Source: Halorubrum sp. DM2 (lineage in GTDB: Archaea; Halobacteriota; Halobacteria; Halobacteriales; Haloferacaceae). Taken from it: DNA of 64,000 nucleotides. Shown in pieces: positions 17,868 to 27,455 of this stretch. Location: NCBI RefSeq assembly GCF_901686465.1, contig NZ_LR594487.1, forward strand, positions 1,175,650 to 1,239,649, read 5' to 3'. The number at the start of each line of letters is the position of its first letter. The first letter of the stretch is position 1. A model generated the notes under the pieces. The model ran no database searches, was not told the DNA's origin, and saw only the letters and a program-made list of their open reading frames with translations. A program made the translations under genes and the position numbers.

Positions 17868-19097
17868 ATGAGGGATAACGACGCGAGCGAGACGAGTCGA
17901 CGGGAGGCACCGACACGGCGAGACTACGTGAAATACGGCGGGTCGGTTGTCGGTGGGGGACTACTCGCAGGCTGTACCGGCGGCAGCGGTGACGAGTCGA
18001 CCAGCGAATCGGCCACGGCAAGTGAGTCGACCGAGTCAACCGAGGAAAACACCTCCTACGAGGTGTGTATATCGCCGGTCGGGTGTGTCGAGTTCGACAG
18101 TGTCCCCGATCGGGTGCTAACCTACAGTATAAATTACGTCGACATGGCGGTAGCTTTTGGCTACGGTGAAGCCATTAACGCAATGCCGACGGAGCGCCTT
18201 TACACTGGATATTACGACCAGTTACCCGATGTCGAATTTGACCCATCTACGCGGATGACGAGCAGTTACGACAACAAGGAACTCATCTATGATGTCGATC
18301 CCGACCTCATCTTACTCGATCCGACGTGGTTCTCCATTTATAACGAGTACTACGACTTTGATGAGGACGATGTCGAGGAGATCGAAGAGAACGTGGCTTC
18401 CTACTTCGGGAATCGGTTCTCGCGGTCGCACAACAATCGAGTCGATCAAAGCGTCGAGAATTACGAATTCTACACTGCTTGGGAGTTATACAACAAGGTT
18501 GCACAGGTGTTCCGTGAGACCGAGAAGCAGCAGGCGTTAAAACGCGTTCGTGACGATCTTGTATCACTTGTCGAAGCCAACCTCCCGCCTGAGGACGAAC
18601 GCCCGACGGTGGCGCTAGTTGCGATGAACGACTGGGGTGTGTTCTCGCCGTACAAAATCGACAACGAGGGATACGGCGTCTCACACTACCGGCCGCTCGG
18701 CGTACGAGATGTTTTCGCCGAGAGCGACCGCACGTACGAATCGGACGCAGGAACGTACGACCTCGAAGCGATGCTTGAAATCGATCCAGACGTTCTCATT
18801 CACAACTTTGGCACGGGCGGATTCGACGAACGGTATCAGTCGATGCTCGAACTCAAAGACGATCCGGTTGGCTCAGAGTTGAGCGCGGTACAGAACGATC
18901 GGCTATACGGTGGCGGAGATTCGATGCAGGGCCCGATATACAATATCTTCCAGATAGAGATGGCGGCAAAGCAGATCTACCCTGAGCAGTTTGGAGCGTT
19001 CCCGACCTACAATGACGATGGGACCTACGATATCCCGGAAGACGAACAGCTGTTCGACCGCCAGCGGGTCGCAGACATCATTAACGGAGACATCTGA
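17868..19097 (+). CDS. Fe-siderophore-type substrate-binding lipoprotein 3 (divergent body)
   Basis: 409 aa, RR at 17-18, lipid Cys36. The first 75 residues are nearly identical to those of the protein at 23742 (GGSGDES linker, ENTSYEVC). The body fits neither main class: YVDMAVAFGYGEAINAMPTE, VDPDLILLDPTWF, VASYFGNRFSRSH. The signal and linker therefore appear to have been exchanged between paralogues. It keeps the QLFDRQRVADIINGDI ending. It is followed after 2 bp by a flavoprotein that may act on its cargo. Confidence 0.87.
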   Translation: MRDNDASETSRREAPTRRDYVKYGGSVVGGGLLAGCTGGSGDESTSESATASESTESTEENTSYEVCISPVGCVEFDSVPDRVLTYSINYVDMAVAFGYGEAINAMPTERLYTGYYDQLPDVEFDPSTRMTSSYDNKELIYDVDPDLILLDPTWFSIYNEYYDFDEDDVEEIEENVASYFGNRFSRSHNNRVDQSVENYEFYTAWELYNKVAQVFRETEKQQALKRVRDDLVSLVEANLPPEDERPTVALVAMNDWGVFSPYKIDNEGYGVSHYRPLGVRDVFAESDRTYESDAGTYDLEAMLEIDPDVLIHNFGTGGFDERYQSMLELKDDPVGSELSAVQNDRLYGGGDSMQGPIYNIFQIEMAAKQIYPEQFGAFPTYNDDGTYDIPEDEQLFDRQRVADIINGDI

Positions 19098-19099
19098 AC

Positions 19100-20038
19100 G
19101 TGGACGAAGCCACCGTACAAGCCGGTACTGACTTCGACCACGATCTCGTCATCGTCGGTGGCGGCCCAGCGGGTTGCTCGGCCGGGATCTTTACTGCCCG
19201 GTACGGACTCGACACCGTCATCTTCGACCGGGGACGCTCTTCGCTCCAACGACTCGCCCACCTCGAGAACTACCCCGGCTTCCCAGCGGGAATCGATATC
19301 GAGACGTTCTACGATCTACTACACGACCACGCTGAGACGGCCGGCTGTACGATCGTCCCCGATCTGGTCGAGACGATCGAACAGGACAGATCAGGGTTCG
19401 CCATCGAACCCCAGGACGGAGAGCATGTTACCGCCCGCCGGGTGATCGCCGCTACGCGCTACGACGCCGAGTACATGCGCGGACTCGGAGACGATGAGGC
19501 GATGTTCGAGACGTACGAGCACGATGGCGAGGAACACGAACGCTTCGATCGCGAGTATCCCGAAATGGACGGGACGACCCCGGTCGATGGTCTCTACATC
19601 GCCTCGCCGTCGGAAGAGGCGGACGCACAGGTAATCATCGCCGCCGGACGGGGCGGACGGGTCGCAACACAACTCATCAGGAACGTTCGACTCGAAGACG
19701 AGGGATTCTGGGAGGAGGTCGTCGATCACCACCGCGATTGGGTGTTTCTCGAAGAGGGCTACGGAGACGACGACTGGGAAGGGAAGGTCCGAAAGCACTT
19801 CAGAGAGACGATTCCAGAGAACTCGGATCACAGCAATGCGAAACTCGACCTGCTAGAAGATCAGCACGTCGCTGAGAAGCTCTCACAGCTTATGAGCCGA
19901 GAAGAGCAGGATGAGCGCCGGACCGAAGGGCAGCGGGCGCTTGCAACTCGGCTTGACGACGACGTACTGCGTGCGGAACTTGAATCACGGGAACTACTCG
20001 GAGCGGGAGCGGTGGCAGACGGAAATAGCGGTGACTAA
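19100..20038 (+). CDS. FAD flavoprotein lacking the NAD(P) domain, copy 1
   Basis: 312 aa from a GTG 2 bp after the SBP stop. N-terminal Rossmann motif VIVGGGPAGCSAGIF with RYGLDTVIFDRG, then HLENYPGF as in thioredoxin reductase-like FAD proteins. The segment VDGLYIASPSEEADAQVIIA resumes the FAD domain directly, so the central NAD(P)H domain and its CxxC are missing. A helical extension of about 110 residues begins HHRDWVFLEEGYG. It cannot be a thioredoxin reductase. Likely a flavin-dependent reductase taking electrons from a separate donor, perhaps reducing imported ferric complexes (inference). Confidence 0.8.
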   Translation: MDEATVQAGTDFDHDLVIVGGGPAGCSAGIFTARYGLDTVIFDRGRSSLQRLAHLENYPGFPAGIDIETFYDLLHDHAETAGCTIVPDLVETIEQDRSGFAIEPQDGEHVTARRVIAATRYDAEYMRGLGDDEAMFETYEHDGEEHERFDREYPEMDGTTPVDGLYIASPSEEADAQVIIAAGRGGRVATQLIRNVRLEDEGFWEEVVDHHRDWVFLEEGYGDDDWEGKVRKHFRETIPENSDHSNAKLDLLEDQHVAEKLSQLMSREEQDERRTEGQRALATRLDDDVLRAELESRELLGAGAVADGNSGD

Positions 20039-20039
20039 A

Positions 20040-21272
20040 ATGAGTGATAACGACACTAATGACACGATTCGACACGAGGCACCGACACGGCGCGACACGA
20101 TCAAGTACGGTGGCAGCGCCATCGGGGCGAGCCTGCTTGCGGGCTGTAGCGGAGATTCAGGCTCTGACGCGGCGTCCGAAGACACACAGACGGAGACGAA
20201 TACGTCGACGGAGGAGACCAAACCCGATGACGAGAGCTACTCGGTGACGATGGAACCTGTCGGTACCGTCGAGTTCGAGTCGGTTCCGGAGACGTGGATG
20301 GCGATTACGGGGCCCTGGGCGGATATGGCGATTGCGCTCGGACAGCGCGATGGGTTCCTCCCGGCAGGCTTCTACCCGCCAGGATACCTGTACGAGCGCG
20401 TCGGCGTCTCGATGCCAACAGAGGTTCCGAATCCACTCGCGGGAGGCGGCTGGGACCAAGAACTGTTCTACGAACTCGATCCAGACGTGATTCTCTGTGA
20501 TCCGAACTACCTGCACGGAACCGGGTTCGACAGCTCTTGGGACGAAACCGACACGGAGAGTATCGCGACGAACGTCGCACCCTTCTTCGGGAACAACATC
20601 GTCCGCCGTCGAGAGTTTCACGACTACGAACTCTACTCGATGTACGAGGCGTTCGATCGACTGGCTGATGTCTTCGACGAACGCGAACGGCACGAGGCGT
20701 TCGTCGAGGTTCACGACGACCTCCGCGCCGAAATCGATTCGAAACTGCCGCCCGAGAGTGAGCGCCCCGAAGTCGGACTAGTAAACTTCGGATCCGATCT
20801 CCAGGCCGGTGAGTTCGCCGCCATGACGACCGACTCCGAGGGGACCGAAATGAAGCAGTATCGAGACCTCGGAATCGAAAGCACGTTCAGCGAGGAACAA
20901 ACCGACGGGATGCTCGATTACGAGTCGATGGCGGAGATCGATCCCGACATCATCGTTATCCATGGCGGGATCCGCCTGACCGACGACGACGGCGAGTTCT
21001 CGGCGGAGGCGTTCCGTGAGCAGTTTGTCACGCCACTCAACGAGCACCCCATCGGCAGCCAGCTTACCGCCGTCGAGAACGACGCGGTCTATCCCGGCCC
21101 GTACTTCCTACAGGGGCCGATTGCGAGCCTCTTCCAGACTGAACTCGTCGCACGGCTGTTGTATCCGGATGCGTTCGGTACGTTCGATCCGGTACAGTTC
21201 CCAGATGTTCCGGCCGAGGAACAGCTGTTCGACCGCCAGCACGTTACGGACATCATCAACGGAGACATCTGA
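20040..21272 (+). CDS. Fe-siderophore-type substrate-binding lipoprotein 4 (class B)
   Basis: 410 aa from the ATG at 20040, 1 bp after the flavoprotein stop. RR at 17-18, lipid Cys36 (LLAGC). Body closest to the protein at 27456: WADMAIALGQRDGFLPAGF, LDPDVILCDPNYLHGTGFDS, VAPFFGNNIVRRREFHDYEL. The Arg triplet after GNN is shared. The linker TETNTSTEE matches the class A protein at 24971, another sign of end swapping. C-terminus QLFDRQHVTDIINGDI. Confidence 0.88.
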   Translation: MSDNDTNDTIRHEAPTRRDTIKYGGSAIGASLLAGCSGDSGSDAASEDTQTETNTSTEETKPDDESYSVTMEPVGTVEFESVPETWMAITGPWADMAIALGQRDGFLPAGFYPPGYLYERVGVSMPTEVPNPLAGGGWDQELFYELDPDVILCDPNYLHGTGFDSSWDETDTESIATNVAPFFGNNIVRRREFHDYELYSMYEAFDRLADVFDERERHEAFVEVHDDLRAEIDSKLPPESERPEVGLVNFGSDLQAGEFAAMTTDSEGTEMKQYRDLGIESTFSEEQTDGMLDYESMAEIDPDIIVIHGGIRLTDDDGEFSAEAFREQFVTPLNEHPIGSQLTAVENDAVYPGPYFLQGPIASLFQTELVARLLYPDAFGTFDPVQFPDVPAEEQLFDRQHVTDIINGDI

Positions 21273-21274
21273 CA

Positions 21275-22489
21275 ATGAGTGATAATAATGTGAATCGACG
21301 GGAGGCACCGACGCGGCGAGAGTACGTGAAGTACGGCGGCGCGGTCGTCGGCGGTGGCCTGCTCGCCGGGTGTACCGGCAACGCTGACGACGGCGCGACC
21401 GAAGATACCGAGAACACTGGGGGCACACCCACCAACTCGACGACTGACGATACGACCGAGAACGAGGACGGGCCCGAACCGTACACCGCGTCGATCGAGC
21501 CGGTGGGCGAGGTGACGTTCAAGCGACCGCCCGAGCGGTGGGTCGCGTACGACGGCGGCTACGCGGATATGGCGGTCGCGCTCGGTCAGGGCGACGGCCT
21601 CACGGGACTCGGCTACGCACCGCGGTACTACACGTACGTGTACGACGAGCTGCCTGGCGTCGGCGTTGACCGCGACGCCGTTGAGGCGCACCCGGAGGTT
21701 CGGACGAAAGAGGAGTTCTACGAGCTGGACGCCGACGTACACCTCTACGACCCGCAGATGCTCGTCAACTGGTTCGACTGGGACGACGACGACGTCGACG
21801 AGATCACCGAGAACGTCGCGCCGTTCTTTGGGAATCTGATCTTCCGACGTTCCGACGAGTGGCACGACTACCGCTACTACACGCTGTACGAGGCGTTCGA
21901 GCGAGTCGCTACCGTGTTCGACGAGACGGCGCGCTTCGAGGCGTTTGCCGCGCTTCACGACGAGTTCATCGCCGACCTACAGACCCGGCTGCCTCCGGTC
22001 GACGAGCGGCCGAACGTGTTCCTCACCTTCGAGGGCACCGAGGAGCCGGAGACCTTCTCCCCGTACCGCCTGATCGACAAAGGCACGAGCAAGAAACAGT
22101 GGCGCGATCTGGGCGTCACCGACGCGCTTGCGGGCACCGACATCGAGAACCTCAGTACGAGCAATCGCGGCGAACTCGACTACGAAAACCTTCTCGAAGT
22201 CGATCCAGACGTGATCCTCATTCGGGGCCACGAGCGGAAATCGGCCCAAGAGTTCCGCGACACCGTCCTCGCGTACATGAAAGACCACTCGGTCGGCAGC
22301 GAACTTGCGGCCGTACAGAATGGTCGCGTATACCGCGGCGGCTATCTCAATCAGGGACCGATTCACAACCTGTTCCTCACCGAACGGGCGGCCAAGCAGA
22401 TCTACCCCGAAGAGTTCGGTGACGTGACCGGCAACGAACAGCTGTTCGACCGCCAGCGGGTTGCGGACATCGTTAACGGAGACATCTAA
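21275..22489 (+). CDS. Fe-siderophore-type substrate-binding lipoprotein 5 (class B)
   Basis: 404 aa, RR at 14-15, lipid Cys33. Body: YADMAVALGQGDGLTGLGYA, LDADVHLYDPQML, VAPFFGNLIFRRSDEWHDYR. Higher GC and codon bias than the array mean. The C-terminal lobe lacks the Tyr/Pro insert seen in class A and ends GDVTGNEQLFDRQRVADIVNGDI. Its nearest relative here is the protein at 16666. Spacing to both neighbours is 2 bp. Confidence 0.88.
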   Translation: MSDNNVNRREAPTRREYVKYGGAVVGGGLLAGCTGNADDGATEDTENTGGTPTNSTTDDTTENEDGPEPYTASIEPVGEVTFKRPPERWVAYDGGYADMAVALGQGDGLTGLGYAPRYYTYVYDELPGVGVDRDAVEAHPEVRTKEEFYELDADVHLYDPQMLVNWFDWDDDDVDEITENVAPFFGNLIFRRSDEWHDYRYYTLYEAFERVATVFDETARFEAFAALHDEFIADLQTRLPPVDERPNVFLTFEGTEEPETFSPYRLIDKGTSKKQWRDLGVTDALAGTDIENLSTSNRGELDYENLLEVDPDVILIRGHERKSAQEFRDTVLAYMKDHSVGSELAAVQNGRVYRGGYLNQGPIHNLFLTERAAKQIYPEEFGDVTGNEQLFDRQRVADIVNGDI

Positions 22490-22491
22490 GA

Positions 22492-23739
22492 ATGAGTGAC
22501 AACGACAACGCGATTCGACACGAGGTATCGACACGAAGAGAGTACATCAAGTACAGTGGTGCGGTCGTCGGTAGTGGGCTGCTGGCCGGCTGTACCGGAA
22601 ACAGCACCGATAGCGACAACGCCGATACCGACACCACGACATCGACGGAGACGACGAATTCATCGATGGACTCCGACGAGGAAACGGACACCGCCGAAGA
22701 CGCGGCGTATTCGGTTTCGATGTCCCCGGCCGGGATGGTCGAGTTCGAGTTGCCTCCGGAGACCGTGTTCACACGGCTGACTCACCACGCCGGGATGGCG
22801 TTCGCACTCGGCCGGGGCGACGGCGTCAACGCCATGCACGCGCCGGACTACTACGACGCGCTCTGGAACCAGTTCGTCGAGCGGCTTCCGGGCGTTTCGC
22901 TGGACTGGTCGGGGCTGTACTCCTCGTGGGACCCTGACAAGGAGGTGTTGTACGAACTCGACAGCGACCTCCACTTGGCGGACCCCGCCTCGGTGGCCGC
23001 GCTGGACAGTTGGGACGACGACGACGTAGACGAGATCACTGAGGCGGTCGGCCCGTGGTTCGGAAACTCGTTCAGCGACCGTCATCAAGAACCGCCCGAA
23101 GGCTGGGCCGACGACTACGAGTATTACACGCTCTGGGAGCAGTTCGAACATGTTTCCCGAGCGTTCCAAGAGGAATCTCGGTACCGCGAGTTGGCATCGA
23201 TCCGAGAATCGCTGCTCGACACTATCGAAGCCGAGGTCCCATCGGCCTCGGACCGTCCGACTGTGGCGCTGGCCGGGATGAGCGATATTGAGAGCATATA
23301 CGTCTACACGGCAAATGCTCCGGGATTCTTGACGGCGCACCTGCGTCCGTTCGATCCGGTGGATGCGTTCGATGGCGCTGTTGCCTCCGGTGAACAGGTC
23401 GACATGGAGGCGATGCTTGAGGCCGATCCGGATGTCATCTTCTCACTCGGCGGTATGGCACCGAGCACGGACATGGTGGCGATCCGGGAGAGCCTCCGCG
23501 ATCACCCCATCGGTGGAAGCCTCACCGCGGTCCAGACCGATCGCGTGTACGCACAAGGAGCGCGGTACCAGGGTCCCATTCTGAACCTTTTCCAGCTGGA
23601 GATGACAGCTAAACAGCTATATCCCGAGCGGTTCGGTGAGTGGCCGACCTACGAGGAAGGACCGTATCCGGATATTCCGGACGGAGAGCAGCTGTTCGAC
23701 CGTGAGCGCCTCGCGGACATCATCAACGGAGACTTCTAA
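22492..23739 (+). CDS. Fe-siderophore-type substrate-binding lipoprotein 6 (class A)
   Basis: 415 aa, RR at 15-16, lipid Cys34. A serine- and acid-rich linker of about 45 residues precedes the body. Class A markers: LTHHAGMAFALGRGDGVNAM, LYSSWDPDKEVLYELDSDLH, VGPWFGNSFSDRH, then YYTLWEQFEHVSRAF. Variant ending FDRERLADIINGDF. The His-His pair near residue 100 recurs, conserved or as a single His, in all class A members and is a candidate ligand contact. Confidence 0.88.
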   Translation: MSDNDNAIRHEVSTRREYIKYSGAVVGSGLLAGCTGNSTDSDNADTDTTTSTETTNSSMDSDEETDTAEDAAYSVSMSPAGMVEFELPPETVFTRLTHHAGMAFALGRGDGVNAMHAPDYYDALWNQFVERLPGVSLDWSGLYSSWDPDKEVLYELDSDLHLADPASVAALDSWDDDDVDEITEAVGPWFGNSFSDRHQEPPEGWADDYEYYTLWEQFEHVSRAFQEESRYRELASIRESLLDTIEAEVPSASDRPTVALAGMSDIESIYVYTANAPGFLTAHLRPFDPVDAFDGAVASGEQVDMEAMLEADPDVIFSLGGMAPSTDMVAIRESLRDHPIGGSLTAVQTDRVYAQGARYQGPILNLFQLEMTAKQLYPERFGEWPTYEEGPYPDIPDGEQLFDRERLADIINGDF

Positions 23740-23741
23740 CA

Positions 23742-24968
23742 ATGAGTGATAACGACGCAAGCAAGACGAGTCGACGGGAGGCACCGACGCGACGGGACTA
23801 TGTGAAGTACGGCGGGGCGGTCGTCGGCGGGGGACTCCTCGCTGGCTGTACCGGCGGCAGTGGTGACGAGTCGGTCAGCGAATCGGCCGCGGCAAGCGAA
23901 TCGACCGAGTCGGCCGAGGAAAACACCTCCTACGAGGTGTGTATGTCACCGGTCGATTGCGTGGAGTTTTCAGAGCCGCCGGAAAGCGCGTTTACGGTTC
24001 TGCTCCACCACACCGATATGGCACTCGCTCTCGGCCACGGTGATGCGGTCAACGCCATGTATAGCCCCCAACTGTTCGGCAGGCTGTATAATATGTTTCT
24101 TGAGCATATCAACGGTGTCTCTGTCGACTGGGCAGATGTGCTCAATTCGTGGAACCCCGACAAAGAAACGCTGTACGAACTCGATAGCGACATCCACCTT
24201 GCAGATCCGGCGTACGTAACGAGCATGGACGCCTGGGATACCGAGGATATCGAAGAGATTCAGATGAACGTCGCTCCGTGGTTCGGAAACACGTTCAGTG
24301 ATCACCACAGGACCCCGCCAGAACCGTGGGCCGAGAAGTATCAGTACTACACGCTGTATGAGATTTTCGCGAAGGTAGCGGAGGTCTTCCAGCGACAAGA
24401 CCGGTACAAGGCGTTCGAAACGATACACTCGAATCTCGTCTCCGAGATCAGATCGAAGCGACCATCCGAATCGGATCGTCCACGAGTGGCACGCATACAG
24501 TTCGGTCTCTCGGACGGCGACCTCACGCTCTATCCGTTCAACATCAACGGACCAGGCTTCGAGCAAGCACACCTTCGTCCACTCGGTGTCGAAGATGCGT
24601 TTCCCGAACTAGAAGCGTATGCGACGGTCGACCTCGAAACGGTCGTTGAATCCGATCCCGATGTCATTCTCGCTACTCACGCGATGGGACCGGAACGAAA
24701 CTTCTCGGGAATTAAGGACGCTCTGAAATCTGATTCCGTGGCTCAGGAGATCTCGGCAGTCAAAAACAACCATATCTATCCGATGGCAATCCGGTACGGC
24801 GGCCCGATCGCGAACCTCTTCCAGTTAGAGATGGCCGCAAAGCAGGTCTATCCGAATCAGTTCGGTGAGTGGCCGGAGAACAGTGGCGGGTCATATCCCA
24901 AGTTTACGGAAGACGAACAGCTGTTCGACCGCCAGCGGGTTACAGACATCATTAACGGAGACATCTAA
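23742..24968 (+). CDS. Fe-siderophore-type substrate-binding lipoprotein 7 (class A)
   Basis: 408 aa, RR at 17-18, lipid Cys36. The leader and linker (GGSGDESVSESAAASE) are almost those of the protein at 17868, while the body is class A: LLHHTDMALALGHGDAVNAM, LNSWNPDKETLYELDSDIHL, VAPWFGNTFSDHH. Distal lobe includes VESDPDVILATHAMG. C-terminus QLFDRQRVTDIINGDI. It is one half of the clearest mosaic pair in the array. Confidence 0.88.
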   Translation: MSDNDASKTSRREAPTRRDYVKYGGAVVGGGLLAGCTGGSGDESVSESAAASESTESAEENTSYEVCMSPVDCVEFSEPPESAFTVLLHHTDMALALGHGDAVNAMYSPQLFGRLYNMFLEHINGVSVDWADVLNSWNPDKETLYELDSDIHLADPAYVTSMDAWDTEDIEEIQMNVAPWFGNTFSDHHRTPPEPWAEKYQYYTLYEIFAKVAEVFQRQDRYKAFETIHSNLVSEIRSKRPSESDRPRVARIQFGLSDGDLTLYPFNINGPGFEQAHLRPLGVEDAFPELEAYATVDLETVVESDPDVILATHAMGPERNFSGIKDALKSDSVAQEISAVKNNHIYPMAIRYGGPIANLFQLEMAAKQVYPNQFGEWPENSGGSYPKFTEDEQLFDRQRVTDIINGDI

Positions 24969-24970
24969 TC

Positions 24971-26194
24971 ATGAGTGACAGCGACAAAAGCAAGACGAGT
25001 CCACAGGAAGCACCGACGCGACGGGATACGATTAAGTACGGCGGGGCGGTCGTCGGTGGCGGACTGCTCGCTGGGTGTATCGGAGACTCGGACTCCGATG
25101 CAACACCCGAACAGACAGAAACCGAGACGAACACGTCGACAGAGGAGACCGAAACCGAGGATAGCAGCTACTCGGTGACGATGGCACCGATGGGGACCGT
25201 CGAATTCGAGAAGCCTCCCGAACGAGTGTTCACAGACCTAACTCATCACGCGGGAATGGCACTCGCGCTCGGTCATGGAGACGCAGTGACTGCGACATGG
25301 GGGGGAGAGAGATTCGGTCCGATCTGGAACAACGTTCTCGATGGCGTCGACGGCGTGTCAGTCGACTGGTCGGACCTCCCGGGTGGGTTTAATCCTGATA
25401 AGGAACTGTTCTACGAACTCGACAGCGACCTCCATCTCGCTGACCCGGCGTACGCGACGTGGATGGAGACGCTAACCGCCGACGATGTCGCGGAGATCGA
25501 GTCGAATATCGCTCCGTGGTTCGGAAACACGTTCAGTAACGGTCACGCAGAACCGCCTGAGGAGTGGGCCGATCGGTACGAGTACTACACGCTCTGGCAA
25601 ATTTTTGAACAGGTCGCACAAGTGTTCGATGAGCGAGAACGGTACGAGTCGCTGGCCTCAATCCGGTCATCAATGGGCGAGTTGATTGAAAATGAGCGTC
25701 CAACGGAGGAAGAACGACCGACGGTCGCAAGTGTCCAACCGTACAACGATGCGTTCTGGGGATACCAGATCAATGCGCCCGGCTTCCTGTACTCGCACAC
25801 TCGGCCGTTCGAGGCGCAGGATGCGTTTGCGCCCGTTCTTGACGAGAGCGGAGAGGTGGATCTTGAGGTATTGGTAGATGTCGATCCAGATGTTATTCTG
25901 GTAGTGGATTCAATCGGAGGATCCCGTATTAAAAATGTCCGAAGCCAGCTAGAATCGGATCCGGTTGGAGAACAACTCTCAGCGGTCGAAACAGGCCGCG
26001 TTCATGCGGGTGGCGTCAGGAACCAGGGGCCGATCCTAAACCTATTCCAGCTGGAAATGACGGCAAAGCAGTTGTATCCCGAGCAGTTTGGCACGTGGCC
26101 CGAGTACCAAGGTGGACCCTACCCAGAAATTCCCGAAGACGAACGGCTGTTCGACCGCCAGCGCGTCGCAGACATCATCAACGGAGACAGCTGA
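24971..26194 (+). CDS. Fe-siderophore-type substrate-binding lipoprotein 8 (class A)
   Basis: 407 aa, RR at 17-18, lipid Cys36 (LLAGC). Linker TETETNTSTEETETEDSS is like that of the class B protein at 20040. Body class A: LTHHAGMALALGHGDAVTAT, GGFNPDKELFYELDSDLHLA, IAPWFGNTFSNGH, YYTLWQIFEQVAQVFDER. Ends RLFDRQRVADIINGDS. It contains no premature stop or frame disturbance, so it should be functional. Confidence 0.88.
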   Translation: MSDSDKSKTSPQEAPTRRDTIKYGGAVVGGGLLAGCIGDSDSDATPEQTETETNTSTEETETEDSSYSVTMAPMGTVEFEKPPERVFTDLTHHAGMALALGHGDAVTATWGGERFGPIWNNVLDGVDGVSVDWSDLPGGFNPDKELFYELDSDLHLADPAYATWMETLTADDVAEIESNIAPWFGNTFSNGHAEPPEEWADRYEYYTLWQIFEQVAQVFDERERYESLASIRSSMGELIENERPTEEERPTVASVQPYNDAFWGYQINAPGFLYSHTRPFEAQDAFAPVLDESGEVDLEVLVDVDPDVILVVDSIGGSRIKNVRSQLESDPVGEQLSAVETGRVHAGGVRNQGPILNLFQLEMTAKQLYPEQFGTWPEYQGGPYPEIPEDERLFDRQRVADIINGDS

Positions 26195-26196
26195 AC

Positions 26197-27453
26197 GTGA
26201 ACGAAGACAACACAAATCAAACGAACCCACTAACCCGAAGAAACGCGATCAAGTACGGCGGCACACTCGCCGGTACGGGACTGCTCGCTGGCTGTACCGG
26301 ACAGTCACAGGAGGAGCCGAGTTCGGAGTCGACGCCGACCAACGAGTCGGGAGACGGGAGCGACGAGTCAGAGGAATCGACCGACACCGAAGAGTCGACC
26401 GAGGAACCGACGTACACTGCCGAGCTGTCGCCGGTCGGCGAGGTCACACTCGAGGAGCCGCCAACCGACGTGTTCGCGCACTTCCCGTGGTTCGCTGACA
26501 TGGCGACCGCACTCGACCGCGGCGAGAGCGTCAACAACGTCTGGTGGGACGGCACCGCCTCGACGCTGGAGTACTTCACCGCCGGGCTCGACGACATCGA
26601 GATCGCGTGGCGAGACAGAACTGGTGCGTACGGGTTCGAGAAAGAGCAGCTGTACGAACTCGACAGCGACCTCCACCTCGTCGATCCCGCCTGGGTGACG
26701 ACCCAGGACAACTGGGCCCGAGAGGACATCGACGAGATCGCCGAAAACGTCGGTCCGTGGCTCGGTAACTACTACAGCAGCTTCCACCAGTCGCCGCCCG
26801 ACGAGTGGGCCGACGGCTACGAGTACCACCGGCTCTGGGACGTGTTCGAGCAGATCGGGAACCTGTACGGCGAGCGGACCCGGTACGAGCAGCTGCGGGC
26901 CGTTCACGACGATCTCCTCGACACCATCGAGGCTGGGCTTCCGCCGGAGGACGAGCGCCCGATCGCGGCGTACCTCTCGATCTCGACGGATCTGTCCGCG
27001 ATCTACGTGATCCGACTCAACGCGCCGGGGTACTTCAACGCCCACACCCGGCCGCTCGGGGCGGTCGACGCCTTCGGCGGCGAGGAGTGGGACGGCGCGT
27101 TCAAACAGGTCGACATGGAGGCCGTGCTGGAGGCCGACCCCGACGCGATCCTCGCGCTGTGGACGGTTACGGACGCCGTCGACTTCGAGCAGATGCACCA
27201 GAACCTCGCCGACGACCCCGTCGGCCGCGAGTTGGCGGCCGTCCGGAACGACCGAGTGACTGTTCAGGGGACGCGCTGGCAGGGACCGCTGATGAACCTC
27301 TTCCAGCTGGAGATGACCGCCAAGCAACTGTATCCGGAGCAGTTCGGCGCGTGGCCGACCTACGAGAACGGCGACACGTATCCCGAGTTCAGCCGCGAGG
27401 AGCAGCTGTTCGACCACCAGCGCGTTGCGGAGATCATTACCGGAGACGACTGA
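26197..27453 (+). CDS. Fe-siderophore-type substrate-binding lipoprotein 9 (class A)
   Basis: 418 aa from a GTG 2 bp after the previous stop; a longer upstream reading would run into the preceding gene. RR at 14-15, lipid Cys33. The linker is long and acidic (about 48 residues). Body is a class A variant: HFPWFADMATALDRGESVNN, LDSDLHLVDPAWV, VGPWLGNYYSSFH. The His-His pair is replaced by HFPW, so ligand preference may differ. C-terminus QLFDHQRVAEIITGDD. Higher GC than the flanking members. Confidence 0.87.
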   Translation: MNEDNTNQTNPLTRRNAIKYGGTLAGTGLLAGCTGQSQEEPSSESTPTNESGDGSDESEESTDTEESTEEPTYTAELSPVGEVTLEEPPTDVFAHFPWFADMATALDRGESVNNVWWDGTASTLEYFTAGLDDIEIAWRDRTGAYGFEKEQLYELDSDLHLVDPAWVTTQDNWAREDIDEIAENVGPWLGNYYSSFHQSPPDEWADGYEYHRLWDVFEQIGNLYGERTRYEQLRAVHDDLLDTIEAGLPPEDERPIAAYLSISTDLSAIYVIRLNAPGYFNAHTRPLGAVDAFGGEEWDGAFKQVDMEAVLEADPDAILALWTVTDAVDFEQMHQNLADDPVGRELAAVRNDRVTVQGTRWQGPLMNLFQLEMTAKQLYPEQFGAWPTYENGDTYPEFSREEQLFDHQRVAEIITGDD

Positions 27454-27455
27454 CG

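Noticed and set aside
26805-27455. Upstream extension of SBP 10
   Set aside because: The extension lies wholly inside SBP 9 in another frame; the Tat signal begins at 27456.
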